Positions 1 to 5,515 of a DNA stretch of 5,515 nucleotides are shown in pieces. Where the stretch lies: assembly GCA_050014815.1 (NCBI GenBank), contig JBEKCP010000422.1:1-5515 (forward strand). Reading direction: 5' to 3'. The position numbers and the translations under genes were made by a program. Under the pieces are notes generated by a model. The model was not told where the DNA came from, did not search any database, and saw only the letters and a list, made by a program, of their open reading frames with translations. Source of the stretch: JBEKCP01 sp050014815 (GTDB lineage: Bacteria > Planctomycetota > Planctomycetia > Pirellulales > Thermoguttaceae). The number at the start of each line of letters is the position of its first letter. Position 1 is the stretch's first letter.

Positions 1-322
1 GCTGGACCCGGCGCTGGACGTCGGTCTCCAGGACGCCGAAGGCCGCCTCGTGCCGCTGGAGGGTCATCATGAGGGCGTGGAACATCCGCTTGGCAGTGTA
101 GTAGTTCATCACGATCCGCTGGGTGACGACGATGGGCTCGGTGGGCGTCCCCATCGGCTGCTGGTTGAGGCCGAAGTCCACGATCATCTCCTCGGGAGTG
201 CCGGTCACGCGGCAGAAATTCGAATAAAGCGGAGTGGTCTTCGTGTCGTCGATCTGGATCTGGGCACGCTGCTGAGCATCCTGGGTGGGAGTCTCTTGCG
301 CCGGAGCGTTGGGTTCGGCCAT
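1..322 (-). CDS. DUF3467 family protein (3' end beyond the window)
   Basis: The first 107 codons are visible; the gene continues past the left edge. The product starts MAEPNAPAQETPTQ, has a polar Gln-rich N-terminus (residues 1-25), then a compact core: IQIDDTKTTPLYSNFCRVTG (22-41), a strand around MIVDFGLN (46-53), VTQRIVMNYYTAKRM (66-80) and a helix ending HEAAFGVLETDVQRR (91-105). This pattern (Q-I-I-D, 'Y-S/A-N', 'E-x-I-V-D-F', 'R-I-V-x-x-x-x-x-A-K-R') is that of the DUF3467 family: small soluble proteins of unknown biochemical role with no catalytic motif. The closest resemblance I recall is to planctomycete members. The start is chosen because it follows a GAGGAA Shine-Dalgarno by 6 bases and the conserved core begins soon after. 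There is no signal peptide or membrane segment, so it should be cytoplasmic. The upstream kinase gene is 365 bases away, so a separate promoter is likely. Family confidence is high; function is unknown. Confidence 0.88.
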   Translation of the reverse strand, partial: MAEPNAPAQETPTQDAQQRAQIQIDDTKTTPLYSNFCRVTGTPEEMIVDFGLNQQPMGTPTEPIVVTQRIVMNYYTAKRMFHALMMTLQRHEAAFGVLETDVQRRVQ

Positions 323-328
323 GGGGCG

Positions 329-334
329 TTCCTC
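329..334 (-). promoter_or_regulatory. Shine-Dalgarno of the DUF3467 gene
   Basis: The minus strand reads GAGGAA followed by six bases and the ATG at 322. This spacing supports that start and argues against the out-of-frame ATGs further upstream. Confidence 0.6.
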
Positions 335-374
335 GTTTTCGAGAGGGTGTGTGATTGGGTTAGGATTCCATTAC

Positions 375-395
375 GGCAGGCCCCGCGGGTCTGCC
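375..395. repeat. Inverted repeat with 9-base arms, 3-base loop
   Basis: The arms ggcaggccc (375-383) and gggtctgcc (387-395) flank the loop cgc. Read as plus-strand RNA, all nine positions pair, one as G-U. Read as minus-strand RNA, the same position is an A-C mismatch. It sits about 53 bases upstream of the DUF3467 start, inside its presumed leader. No U-tract follows on either strand, so it is not a canonical terminator. It could be a regulator site, a leader structure or chance in GC-rich DNA. Confidence 0.4.
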
Positions 396-687
396 TGCAA
401 GAATGGGTTGTACACCGACACGCTCGACAGAACCAGGGGGGGCTGGGCTGAACAGCAAGGCAGGCATCGAGAAGCTGGGCTGGGGAATCCCTCGAAAACC
501 GGGGAAACGATCGGCTTATCTTGCGCCATGGAGGGGGTGCGCTTACCCAATGTGAATTCATACCGGAGACGAGTATCAAAAAGAGGTGTTGCTGGCGACC
601 TGCTTAACAGTTCGTTGATGAGTTGCTGGTCTCAACGTGGGCCTATCCGTGGAAGGAAACGATTACATTGCTCTACAGCGCGGTCCA

Positions 688-1833
688 TTAGGCAACTCGT
701 TTCGGAAGGACCAGCGTGAAGGTTGTTCCCTCTGGGACGCGACTGGTGAAGGAGACCCTTCCGCCCAGGTAGCGCTCGCCGAAGAGTTTCATGCTGTAGG
801 TCCCGATCCCACGTCCGGGCTGTCCTTTCGTGGTGAAGGACCGCTGGAAGACCTGGAGCTGGACGCCATCGGACATGACCTGGTCGTTGTGGACAGTGAA
901 GAGAACCTCGTCGCCGCGTTCGGTACAGGCGATCGACACGGCGCCGCCTGGGGGCGTGGCCTCCAGCGCGTTCTTGAGCATGTTGCCCAGGACCCGCGAG
1001 AGAAGCTGGCCATCAGTGACGACCAAGCCGTCCCACACCTCGCGCAACTGGATGGCTCGGTCGACCGCCGCGGAGTGGCGGAGATACTTCAATTGTAGCT
1101 CCTCCAGGGTCGGCCGGGTCCGGAGGGGGCGAGGCAGGGGCTGCAAGTCGCCCGATTCGGCCTGGACGAGGTCCCGGTGGACCTGGATTGCGTCGATCAG
1201 TTGGTCGGCCAGGATTGCTATCTCCTCGCAAGATTCCCGGTCCGCCGCCGGTTCGTCCAGGATGTAACGGGCGTACCCTCGGATGCACCCGGCCGTGTTC
1301 AGGATGTCGTGGAAGACGGTCCGCTGGAGGGCCATGAGCCGCTTGAGGGGGCCGATGTCCTCGGCCGTAGCGATACAGAAGCTCTCCCCGCCCATTGGCA
1401 ACGGCGTGACGGTCACCTTCAGGTCCAGGGCCTTCAGACCTTTGGGGCCGTCGACGAGAATACGGCATTCGCGGACGGACTGACGGTTCTGGTTCTGGCT
1501 TTCGAGGATGGCCTGGACGGCCCCGCACCAGGCACAATACGGTCCCGTGCCGCATTGGTCGGGGCCTAGGTCTGCCCGAACGCACCCCAGCGCCTCCCCA
1601 AGTCGCTTCCCCAAGATGTCGGAAATCGTCACATGAAGCATCCCCAACAAGGTCTGATTGGCGGCGACGATCTGGCGATTCGCATTGACCACCATCACCA
1701 GGGTCGGCATCGCGTCGAGCGATTCCACCAAGGGTGAGGCCGACTCCAGCAACCGTGTCTTGTTGCGGAACGCTTCTTCAGTGTCCCGACCCGCCGGGGC
1801 AAAGTACGTCTCGAGTCGCCGGAAGTCATTCAT
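688..1833 (-). CDS. Cytoplasmic PAS-domain sensor histidine kinase with four-cysteine cluster
   Basis: A 381-residue soluble kinase: it senses through a PAS domain and should autophosphorylate a His, then pass phosphate to a response regulator not seen here. Residues 1-35 are a helical lead-in. A PAS domain covers about 36-160 (MPTLVMVVNANRQIVAANQ at 42-60). The PAS region carries Cys84, Cys94, Cys100 and Cys103, spaced C-x9-C-x5-C-x2-C, a likely metal- or redox-binding cluster. The phospho-acceptor region has FHDILNTAG (H175). The ATPase domain has the N box NMLKNALEA (284-292), the F box FQRSFTTKG (329-337) and the G2 box GRGIGTYSMKL (340-350). The expected G1 motif DxGxG is replaced by VHNDQVM (314-320), so ATP binding is atypical; I recall similar VHN sequences in relatives with the same HDxLNTAG motif, so this may be a family trait. 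No transmembrane helix or signal peptide is visible. The start has no clear Shine-Dalgarno but matches the natural beginning of the helical lead-in. It appears monocistronic. Confidence 0.92.
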   Translation of the reverse strand: MNDFRRLETYFAPAGRDTEEAFRNKTRLLESASPLVESLDAMPTLVMVVNANRQIVAANQTLLGMLHVTISDILGKRLGEALGCVRADLGPDQCGTGPYCAWCGAVQAILESQNQNRQSVRECRILVDGPKGLKALDLKVTVTPLPMGGESFCIATAEDIGPLKRLMALQRTVFHDILNTAGCIRGYARYILDEPAADRESCEEIAILADQLIDAIQVHRDLVQAESGDLQPLPRPLRTRPTLEELQLKYLRHSAAVDRAIQLREVWDGLVVTDGQLLSRVLGNMLKNALEATPPGGAVSIACTERGDEVLFTVHNDQVMSDGVQLQVFQRSFTTKGQPGRGIGTYSMKLFGERYLGGRVSFTSRVPEGTTFTLVLPKRVA

Positions 1834-1889
1834 GGTAGTACGTCAAGCAGGAAAGACCACGGATCCGGAAACTGTCTCCAGCCGGGGCC

Positions 1890-2156
1890 TTACGGAAGGG
1901 CTTCACCCTGCCATGGTACAGTTGAGTAGGTCCAGAAAAGTCCCGCGCGCTTCCAACCAAGGAGGGGTGAACGAAACCAGAACTTCAACATCAGATAGCA
2001 GCCAACGTCTGTCGACCGGCCGAAACGAAGGTCCGCTTGCACGTCCGCAAGTTGAATGACGGTGGCCAGTTGTGGTTCGGCGGAGTATTCTGACCCTACG
2101 CGCTGCCGCCATTCGGCACCACGCCCACGAGGCTCCACTACGAAGTCGGCGACCAT
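1890..2156 (-). CDS. Doubtful small ORF, 88 codons, unknown
   Basis: This frame opens MVADFVVEPRGRGAEWRQRV and ends PWQGEALP. In its favour, GAGGTG lies nine bases before the ATG, a strong match to the 16S rRNA anti-Shine-Dalgarno, and the frame directly follows two in-frame TGA codons. Against it, only a little over half of its codons end in G or C by my count, unlike the neighbouring genes; no domain, signal peptide or repeat is recognisable; and a longer frame on the same strand overlaps it. I judge it more likely spurious or part of a decayed gene than a real protein gene. Confidence 0.13.
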   Translation of the reverse strand: MVADFVVEPRGRGAEWRQRVGSEYSAEPQLATVIQLADVQADLRFGRSTDVGCYLMLKFWFRSPLLGWKRAGLFWTYSTVPWQGEALP

Positions 2157-2450
2157 TCATCAGCCCACCTCTTTGTATAGCGGGGCAACGGTTTGGCAGA
2201 CCAGGTACTCCAAGTCGCCGGTTCGCAGGGAGGATAACAGGCAACGCTCTCCCCCCTTGGGTTCTACGGGCGCCTCCGTGCGCGTCCATAGATATTAGAC
2301 TCACCACAGGGCCGGATCTTGGGTCGCCCGGACAATTTCTCTGCAAGGGCACTGTTGACAATTCGGGCTGTGAACGTTGCCCGACCTTGCGACACCCCCG
2401 GCACCACTCGGCTAAACCCACTCATAAGAACTATGACCTTGTTATTTTCA

Positions 2451-2471
2451 CGGGCCCTGTTAACTGGCCCG
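2451..2471. repeat. Short inverted repeat with GTTAAC in the loop
   Basis: The arms cgggcc (2451-2456) and ggcccg (2466-2471) are perfect complements around a nine-base spacer that itself contains the palindrome gttaac. No T-run follows on the minus strand. It could be an operator-like site or chance; nothing links it to a particular gene. Confidence 0.25.
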
Positions 2472-2585
2472 ACCACCATCCAGCGTGGTCGTCATAGAGT
2501 TTGTCTCCAGGGGAATCCTGAGGCACCGTATCTGAAGGGATCGCTGGCCCGGCTGAGCCCCGGCTAGATGCTGTAGCACATCCGT

Positions 2586-2609
2586 CTTTCCCGGCAGGGC
2601 GCAGGAAAG
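2586..2609 (-). terminator. Possible hairpin terminator after the CsgG-like gene
   Basis: Just 17 bases past the stop of the CsgG-like gene, the minus strand reads CTTTCCTG, an 8-base loop, then CGGGAAAG, giving an 8-pair stem with one G-U. The position is right for ending the right-hand transcript. No U-run follows, so it is not a standard intrinsic terminator; it could equally protect the 3' end or be coincidental. Confidence 0.3.
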
Positions 2610-2626
2610 AACATGCCGCCGCTTAC

Positions 2627-3604
2627 TCACTTGGCCGGCGCTCGCGTCACCAGCTTCGGCAGCATCCGCTCGGCCAGAAGGGCGCCGGCCTCCTGGAGGG
2701 CGGTCTTCGCCGCGATCTGCTCGGTCAGGTCGACAGCCACGGTCGTCTGGCGATCGACGGCCACGATCTGGCCCGTGGCCTGGTCGATCGCCTTCACCTC
2801 GACTCGGGCCTTCACGGAGATCAGGTTGCCGGCCCGTACGGCGAATTCGCTCAGGGCCTCGCCCTCGATCCGGATGTCGATCTCCTTCTTCGATCCTTCC
2901 TTGGGGTCGATCAGCTTGAAGCCGGTCTCCTTGCAGAACAGCCCGATCTCCGTTTCGGCCGCCGGGTCGATCTGGATCAGGGCCATCACGTGCCGTTCGG
3001 GGATCCGCACGCTGACGGTGGGCCGCTTGCCGTCGCCGAGCTTCTTCTTCAAGGCGGCGATGCGGTCGTCCCGCGAGACCGGCTTGGCCACCAGGTCGTC
3101 GGCCCGCTGGACCACCGTCTTGCTGATCTCCTTGCCCAGGTCTTCGACCAGCTTGCCGAGGTCGTCCCGCACGCTCCCTTTGACCGAGGCGCCGACGACC
3201 CGGCTCGTCTCCGTCCCGATGATCTTGGCCACGAGGTACAGGGAGCCATCCACCTGGAGCACCGAGCCGGTGATGAGGAGCTTGGCGCCCGTGAGCTGGC
3301 CCACTTTCGTGGCCTGCTCCGGGTTGACCAGGCCGGAGAGATTCAACTCGTGTTCCGCCAACACCTTGTGGATGTCCTCGCGGTCGACGAGCATCAGCGA
3401 GGGATCGGCTGCCAATTGGGCGAAGAGCAGATCTGTCACCTTGCTTCCCTGGTCCTTGACGTCCCGGCCGCGTTCCTGGAAGGGCAGCACCGCGGCGGGG
3501 TAGACCCGGACTCTCTTTTCGTCCTTGTCGGCCGCCCGGGCAGGCAGCCCGGAGGACAGAATCACCACGATCGACAGGGCGATGTAGAACGAGAGAGTTT
3601 TCAT
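2627..3604 (-). CDS. Exported CsgG-like envelope protein with a second C-terminal domain
   Basis: A 325-residue protein with a Sec signal peptide: MKTLSFYIALSIVVILSSG then ARA at 22-24, cleavage probably before Ala25. No lipobox cysteine is present, unlike true CsgG lipoproteins. Residues 34-175 match the CsgG/FlgO/LpoB type of fold: VYPAAVLPFQERG (34-46), FAQLAADPSLMLVDREDIHKVL (61-82), LNLSGLVNP (88-96), then GAKLLITGSVLQVDGSLYLV (106-125) and KIIGTETSRVVG (127-138). A basic linker (180-190, RIAALKKKLGD) leads to residues 195-318, a second alpha/beta unit with DPAAETEIGLFCKETGFKL (213-231) and IRIEGEALSEF (244-254), perhaps a repeat of the same fold. Such proteins act in the envelope, often as oligomers or adaptors; the partner here is unknown. 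The start codon shares one base with the upstream gene's stop and follows a purine-rich AAGAGGAAAGGGAAG at 3609-3623. The open frame extends up to 4078, but that extension overlaps the upstream gene and lacks a signal peptide, so I reject it. Confidence 0.85.
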   Translation of the reverse strand: MKTLSFYIALSIVVILSSGLPARAADKDEKRVRVYPAAVLPFQERGRDVKDQGSKVTDLLFAQLAADPSLMLVDREDIHKVLAEHELNLSGLVNPEQATKVGQLTGAKLLITGSVLQVDGSLYLVAKIIGTETSRVVGASVKGSVRDDLGKLVEDLGKEISKTVVQRADDLVAKPVSRDDRIAALKKKLGDGKRPTVSVRIPERHVMALIQIDPAAETEIGLFCKETGFKLIDPKEGSKKEIDIRIEGEALSEFAVRAGNLISVKARVEVKAIDQATGQIVAVDRQTTVAVDLTEQIAAKTALQEAGALLAERMLPKLVTRAPAK

Positions 3605-4656
3605 CAGTCTTCCCTTTCCTCTTGGGGCAGTAGAACCGAGAGCTTCTCGGTGGTAAGCCGAGTGAACAATTCGGACAGCAGGTAGCGGGGGGCCGGGCCG
3701 GCATCCCATTGGCGGATGATTCCGAACCCGCAAATAATGAGGAGCCGGCCTCGCGGGGCCGGCCAACGGACTTCCAGCCAGGACCAGCCGCGCAGGTCCT
3801 TGGCCGCTTCGATGACGACCTGGCCGCGGTCGCTCTTGACCATCAGCCGGCTGGAAGTGATTTCCCCCAGGGGCGGCCATGCGACGAAATCCAGGCGTTT
3901 GTCCAGTTCCTGGATAACATCCTCGCGCCGCAGCGAGAGGCGGCTCGGGGCCGGCAGGTCCGCCTCCTCGGCGCCGGGCAGCGCGATCGCGCCTTCGCCG
4001 GGGGCCAGGCAGAGCACCGGCACACCGCGCGCGGCTGTTTTCACGATTGTCTTGCCCAGCGAGCGGTAATCTCTCCACGCCGTCCCCTCGCCGATCACGA
4101 GCAAACCCTCGCGGAGTTCGTCCAGCGACGCCGTGTTCTTAGTGAAGTGGAAGGGGATGCCGGCCTTCTCGAACCGATCGGCCGTCTTCCCCTCGGGATC
4201 GAACAGCGTGATTCCCAGATCCTTGAGCCACCGCGTGCGGTCCGCGAAGGGATTGGGGGGGAAGATCCAAATCTTCTTGACGTGTTCGGCCGCAGGCTTT
4301 TGACCGCCCGCCTTGTATGCCGCGATGCTGAGCTGGGATTCCAGAATCACCCCCTCTTTTACCTCTGGCACCTTCAAGGCCACGGTGGCTTCGGCCACGT
4401 GCTCTGCGCTGGCCACCAGCGGCAATTGCCCACGCTGGATGGTTCGCCGGTTGACCGAAAGGGACCACTCGATCCGGCCTTCGAGGGCCTGCGTTGTGCG
4501 GACGGTGTAGTGGAACTTGACCTCGGAGCCGCCGAGGACGCCGGCCCATTTTTCGACGGGCTCGATGGCCGTGTCTTCCGCGGCCGGGACCGCAGCAGGC
4601 CAAAGAAGGCACCCCAGGCTTGCCACGACCGCCATGCTCAAGGTTCTCATCGTCAT
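3604..4656 (-). CDS. Exported protein of unknown function, beta-rich N-terminus and Rossmann/GATase-like core
   Basis: A 350-residue protein. Residues 1-26 form a signal peptide (MTMRTLSMAVVASLG, then AVPAA before EDT); Cys16 is not in a good lipobox. Residues 30-130 are beta-rich and Ig-like in feel: LGGSEVKFHYTVRTTQALEG (41-60), IEWSLSVNRRTIQRG (62-76), ILESQLSIAAYKAGG (104-118). Residues 127-230 look Rossmann-like: KKIWIFPPNPF (127-137), LGITLFDPEG (147-156), FEKAGIPFHF (162-171), LLVIGEGTAW (185-194) and ARGVPVLCLAPGEG (209-222). This alternation resembles class I glutamine-amidotransferase-like or beta-galactosidase accessory domains, but I cannot identify a catalytic triad. The last part (LLIICGFGII, 305-314) suggests another strand-helix unit. 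Two starts are possible: ATG 4656 (GGAG nine bases upstream) or ATG 4650 (GAGG six bases upstream). The open frame runs back to 4890 but would overlap the propeller gene. It follows that gene by 26 bases and is coupled to the CsgG-like gene. No known enzyme or family assignment is claimed. Confidence 0.8.
   Translation of the reverse strand: MTMRTLSMAVVASLGCLLWPAAVPAAEDTAIEPVEKWAGVLGGSEVKFHYTVRTTQALEGRIEWSLSVNRRTIQRGQLPLVASAEHVAEATVALKVPEVKEGVILESQLSIAAYKAGGQKPAAEHVKKIWIFPPNPFADRTRWLKDLGITLFDPEGKTADRFEKAGIPFHFTKNTASLDELREGLLVIGEGTAWRDYRSLGKTIVKTAARGVPVLCLAPGEGAIALPGAEEADLPAPSRLSLRREDVIQELDKRLDFVAWPPLGEITSSRLMVKSDRGQVVIEAAKDLRGWSWLEVRWPAPRGRLLIICGFGIIRQWDAGPAPRYLLSELFTRLTTEKLSVLLPQEERED
3609..3623 (-). 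promoter_or_regulatory. Purine-rich Shine-Dalgarno inside the upstream gene's end
   Basis: The minus strand reads AAGAGGAAAGGGAAG, ending four bases before the TGATG stop-start overlap (3602-3606). It lies inside the last codons of the upstream gene (encoding QEERED), which suggests translational coupling and decides the start at 3604. Confidence 0.6.
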
Positions 4657-4682
4657 CCTCGCATTCTCCGGGCGGTCCGGGT

Positions 4683-5515
4683 TCAAGGGGTTTTCAATTC
4701 CACGCGGTAGACTCCCTGCTGGGTGGATACCAGCAAGCCATAATGATTGCTGAGAGAGACCTGAGAGAAGTCGGGCTCGACACGCCCCCCCGGCATATCG
4801 CATTGCAAGCGGCGCAAAGGCCCCTTGGGACCGGGAGCCAGGTAGTAGCCCGGCCCCAGCAGGTGAAAGTTTCCCTCGAAGAAGACGCACGCGCTCCGGG
4901 GCCAGGCGTTATTGATCAATTCCTTCTTGAAGTCGGGGAAGCCGACTCGATACAGCGTGTTGGGATTGCCAAGCTTAGGTTGCCAGTACAGCGCATCGCC
5001 GTGGCTGAGCGACGGACAGGGGCAGCCGGAGAGCGCCGAGGTCACCGATTTGCTCTCCGGATCGACGATCAGCGGCCCGGGGCCGGAGAACGGGTCCGGG
5101 CCGTGCCGGCCGACGACGACCCGCTGCCGGGCCGGCTCCCCGGCGGCGGCCGGCGCCGTGAGGGTTGTTACGAACGTGATCGGCTCGGCCAGTTTCGGCG
5201 AGTGGCGTTCGGGCGAGTTGTCGTTCCAGTCGAACGTGCCCGGCGTCGCGCGGGCCTCGTGGATCACCTCCAGTTTCATGCCCGTGCTCGGGTTGAACGT
5301 GGCCAGCGCTACCCACAGGCGGCCGAAGTAGCCGGCCAGGCAGACCTTGCCCGGCCCAAGCGGCGCGACTCCGCAGGAGGTCGAAGGCGGCAGGCCGCTC
5401 TCGGGACCGAATGTCCGGACCTTCGCTTGCTTCGGCTCGATCACCGCCAAGGGCCCTTTCTCTCCGGCGTTCAGGACCCACACGTATCGCCCATCCCAGC
5501 ACATTTGGCTCTTGA
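4683..5515 (-). CDS. Beta-propeller-like protein, C-terminal part (5' end beyond the window)
   Basis: The last 276 codons of a gene that starts to the right of the window; the frame is open to the edge. The sequence is rich in short beta-strand and turn units typical of propeller blades: GRYVWVLNAGEKGPLAVIEP followed by VRTFGPESGLP, then VAPLGPGKVCLAGYFGRLWV, later ALYWQP with NTLYRVGF, FFEGNFHLLGPGYYLAPGP, and a closing LLVSTQQGVYRVELKTP. The motif 'display value, divide by a condition (GLP)' recalls the two-component-regulator type of propeller repeat, but I cannot assign blades precisely. Function is unknown; propellers usually bind proteins or sugars. The last blade strand probably closes the ring. 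Location cannot be judged because the N-terminus is absent. Next is the exported gene 26 bases downstream on the same strand, so cotranscription is likely. An ATG at 5504 exists but the homologous-looking sequence (KSQ) continues before it, so it is probably internal. Confidence 0.75.
   Translation of the reverse strand, partial: KSQMCWDGRYVWVLNAGEKGPLAVIEPKQAKVRTFGPESGLPPSTSCGVAPLGPGKVCLAGYFGRLWVALATFNPSTGMKLEVIHEARATPGTFDWNDNSPERHSPKLAEPITFVTTLTAPAAAGEPARQRVVVGRHGPDPFSGPGPLIVDPESKSVTSALSGCPCPSLSHGDALYWQPKLGNPNTLYRVGFPDFKKELINNAWPRSACVFFEGNFHLLGPGYYLAPGPKGPLRRLQCDMPGGRVEPDFSQVSLSNHYGLLVSTQQGVYRVELKTP

Larger units (their letters stand above)
323..687. other. 365-base intergenic leader with no convincing gene
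   Basis: This lies between the kinase stop and the DUF3467 start, both on the minus strand. Reading frames cross it on both strands, but their products are rich in Arg, Ser and Cys, lack recognisable domains and run into the neighbouring genes out of frame. I found no convincing -35/-10 pair and no intrinsic terminator after the kinase. The length suggests that the promoter and 5' leader of the DUF3467 gene are here. The only clear structure is the hairpin at 375-395. The octamer GTTGCTGG occurs twice (588-595 and 622-629), probably by chance. Confidence 0.55.
1834..2626. other. 793-base gene-poor gap of lower GC
   Basis: Both flanking genes are on the minus strand, so this holds the 3' end of the right-hand transcript and the promoter of the kinase gene. 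Sample lines give about 50-60% GC, against about 75% in a sample coding line at 3481-3540. I translated or inspected the frames on both strands and recognised no protein domain. Long frames at 1903-2421 (minus) and 2072-2497 (plus) are Arg/Pro/Cys-rich with no family signature. A minus frame ends CQTVAPLYKEVG at two TGA codons (2157-2162), then a frame of 88 codons opens at 2156. No tRNA arm set, transposase or CRISPR repeat is visible. It may be a decayed gene, a regulatory region or an old insertion scar. I could not identify a convincing promoter for the kinase. Confidence 0.5.

Noticed and set aside
2163..2300. tRNA or other small structured RNA around ccggttcgcaggg
   Set aside because: The ttcg sequence resembles a T loop, but the flanking bases do not form a T stem and no acceptor or anticodon arms were found.
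1903..2421. A 172-codon minus-strand open frame in the gap
   Set aside because: It is rich in Arg, Cys and Trp with no recognisable domain, and the region has lower GC and no supporting start signal that I could find.
1834..2626. Insertion sequence remnant
   Set aside because: No transposase motif, matching terminal inverted repeats or target-site duplication could be seen.
2627..3604. Curli secretion system
   Set aside because: Only a CsgG-like protein is present, without the lipobox, and no amyloid subunit or other Csg gene is visible in the window.
2460..3704. A 414-codon open frame on the minus strand across the CsgG-like gene
   Set aside because: It is out of frame with the CsgG-like protein, and its product is Arg/Gly/Pro-rich with no domain. 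It is a shadow caused by high GC at third positions.
3605..4078. Upstream extension of the CsgG-like frame to an ATG at 4078
   Set aside because: The extra 158 residues are Arg/Pro/Gly-rich, overlap the upstream gene and would bury a clear signal peptide.
3709..4710. A 333-codon plus-strand open frame opposite the exported unknown gene
   Set aside because: It is the antisense shadow of a gene with a signal peptide, coupling and structured sequence; its own product shows no family features.
4657..4890. Upstream extension of the middle gene to an ATG at 4890
   Set aside because: It would overlap the end of the propeller gene and hide the signal peptide; starts at 4656 or 4650 have Shine-Dalgarno-like sequences.

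Overview
The window looks like chromosomal DNA from a GC-rich Gram-negative bacterium, most probably a planctomycete (Planctomycetota, possibly Pirellulales or a relative). The main reason is the DUF3467-type protein at the left edge, whose core (around VTQRIVMNYYTAKRM and RHEAAFGVLETDV) reads like the version I associate with that phylum. The PAS kinase, the secreted propeller protein and weak or absent Shine-Dalgarno sequences at some starts also fit. The phylum assignment is inference. All five genes I can support are on the minus strand, so the window is described here in transcription order, from right to left.

Right block (5515 to 2627). Three tightly packed genes probably form one transcription unit. 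First is the C-terminal 276 residues of a beta-propeller-like protein whose start lies beyond the window. After 26 bases comes a 350-residue exported protein of unknown function, with an N-terminal beta-rich region and a Rossmann/glutamine-amidotransferase-like middle. Its stop codon shares one base with the start of a 325-residue exported CsgG-like protein. The latter two carry Sec signal peptides and no lipobox, so they should act in the periplasm or at the envelope. The partner processes are unknown, and I see no curli subunit gene.

Middle gap (2626 to 1834, about 790 bases). No convincing gene. It is visibly less GC-rich than the flanking genes and holds several inverted repeats and short reading frames. 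One 88-codon frame has a good Shine-Dalgarno but codon use unlike the neighbours.

Left block (1833 to 1). A cytoplasmic PAS-domain histidine kinase of 381 residues has a four-cysteine cluster in the PAS region and an unusual ATP-binding G1 box. A 365-base non-coding leader with one clear hairpin follows, then the first 107 codons of a DUF3467-family gene that runs off the left edge. No response regulator, RNA gene, CRISPR array or intact mobile element is visible.

The most interesting material is the coupled CsgG-like / Rossmann-like / propeller cassette, which could be an undescribed envelope module, and the cysteine-bearing soluble kinase. Neither can be shown to be a new system from this sequence alone.
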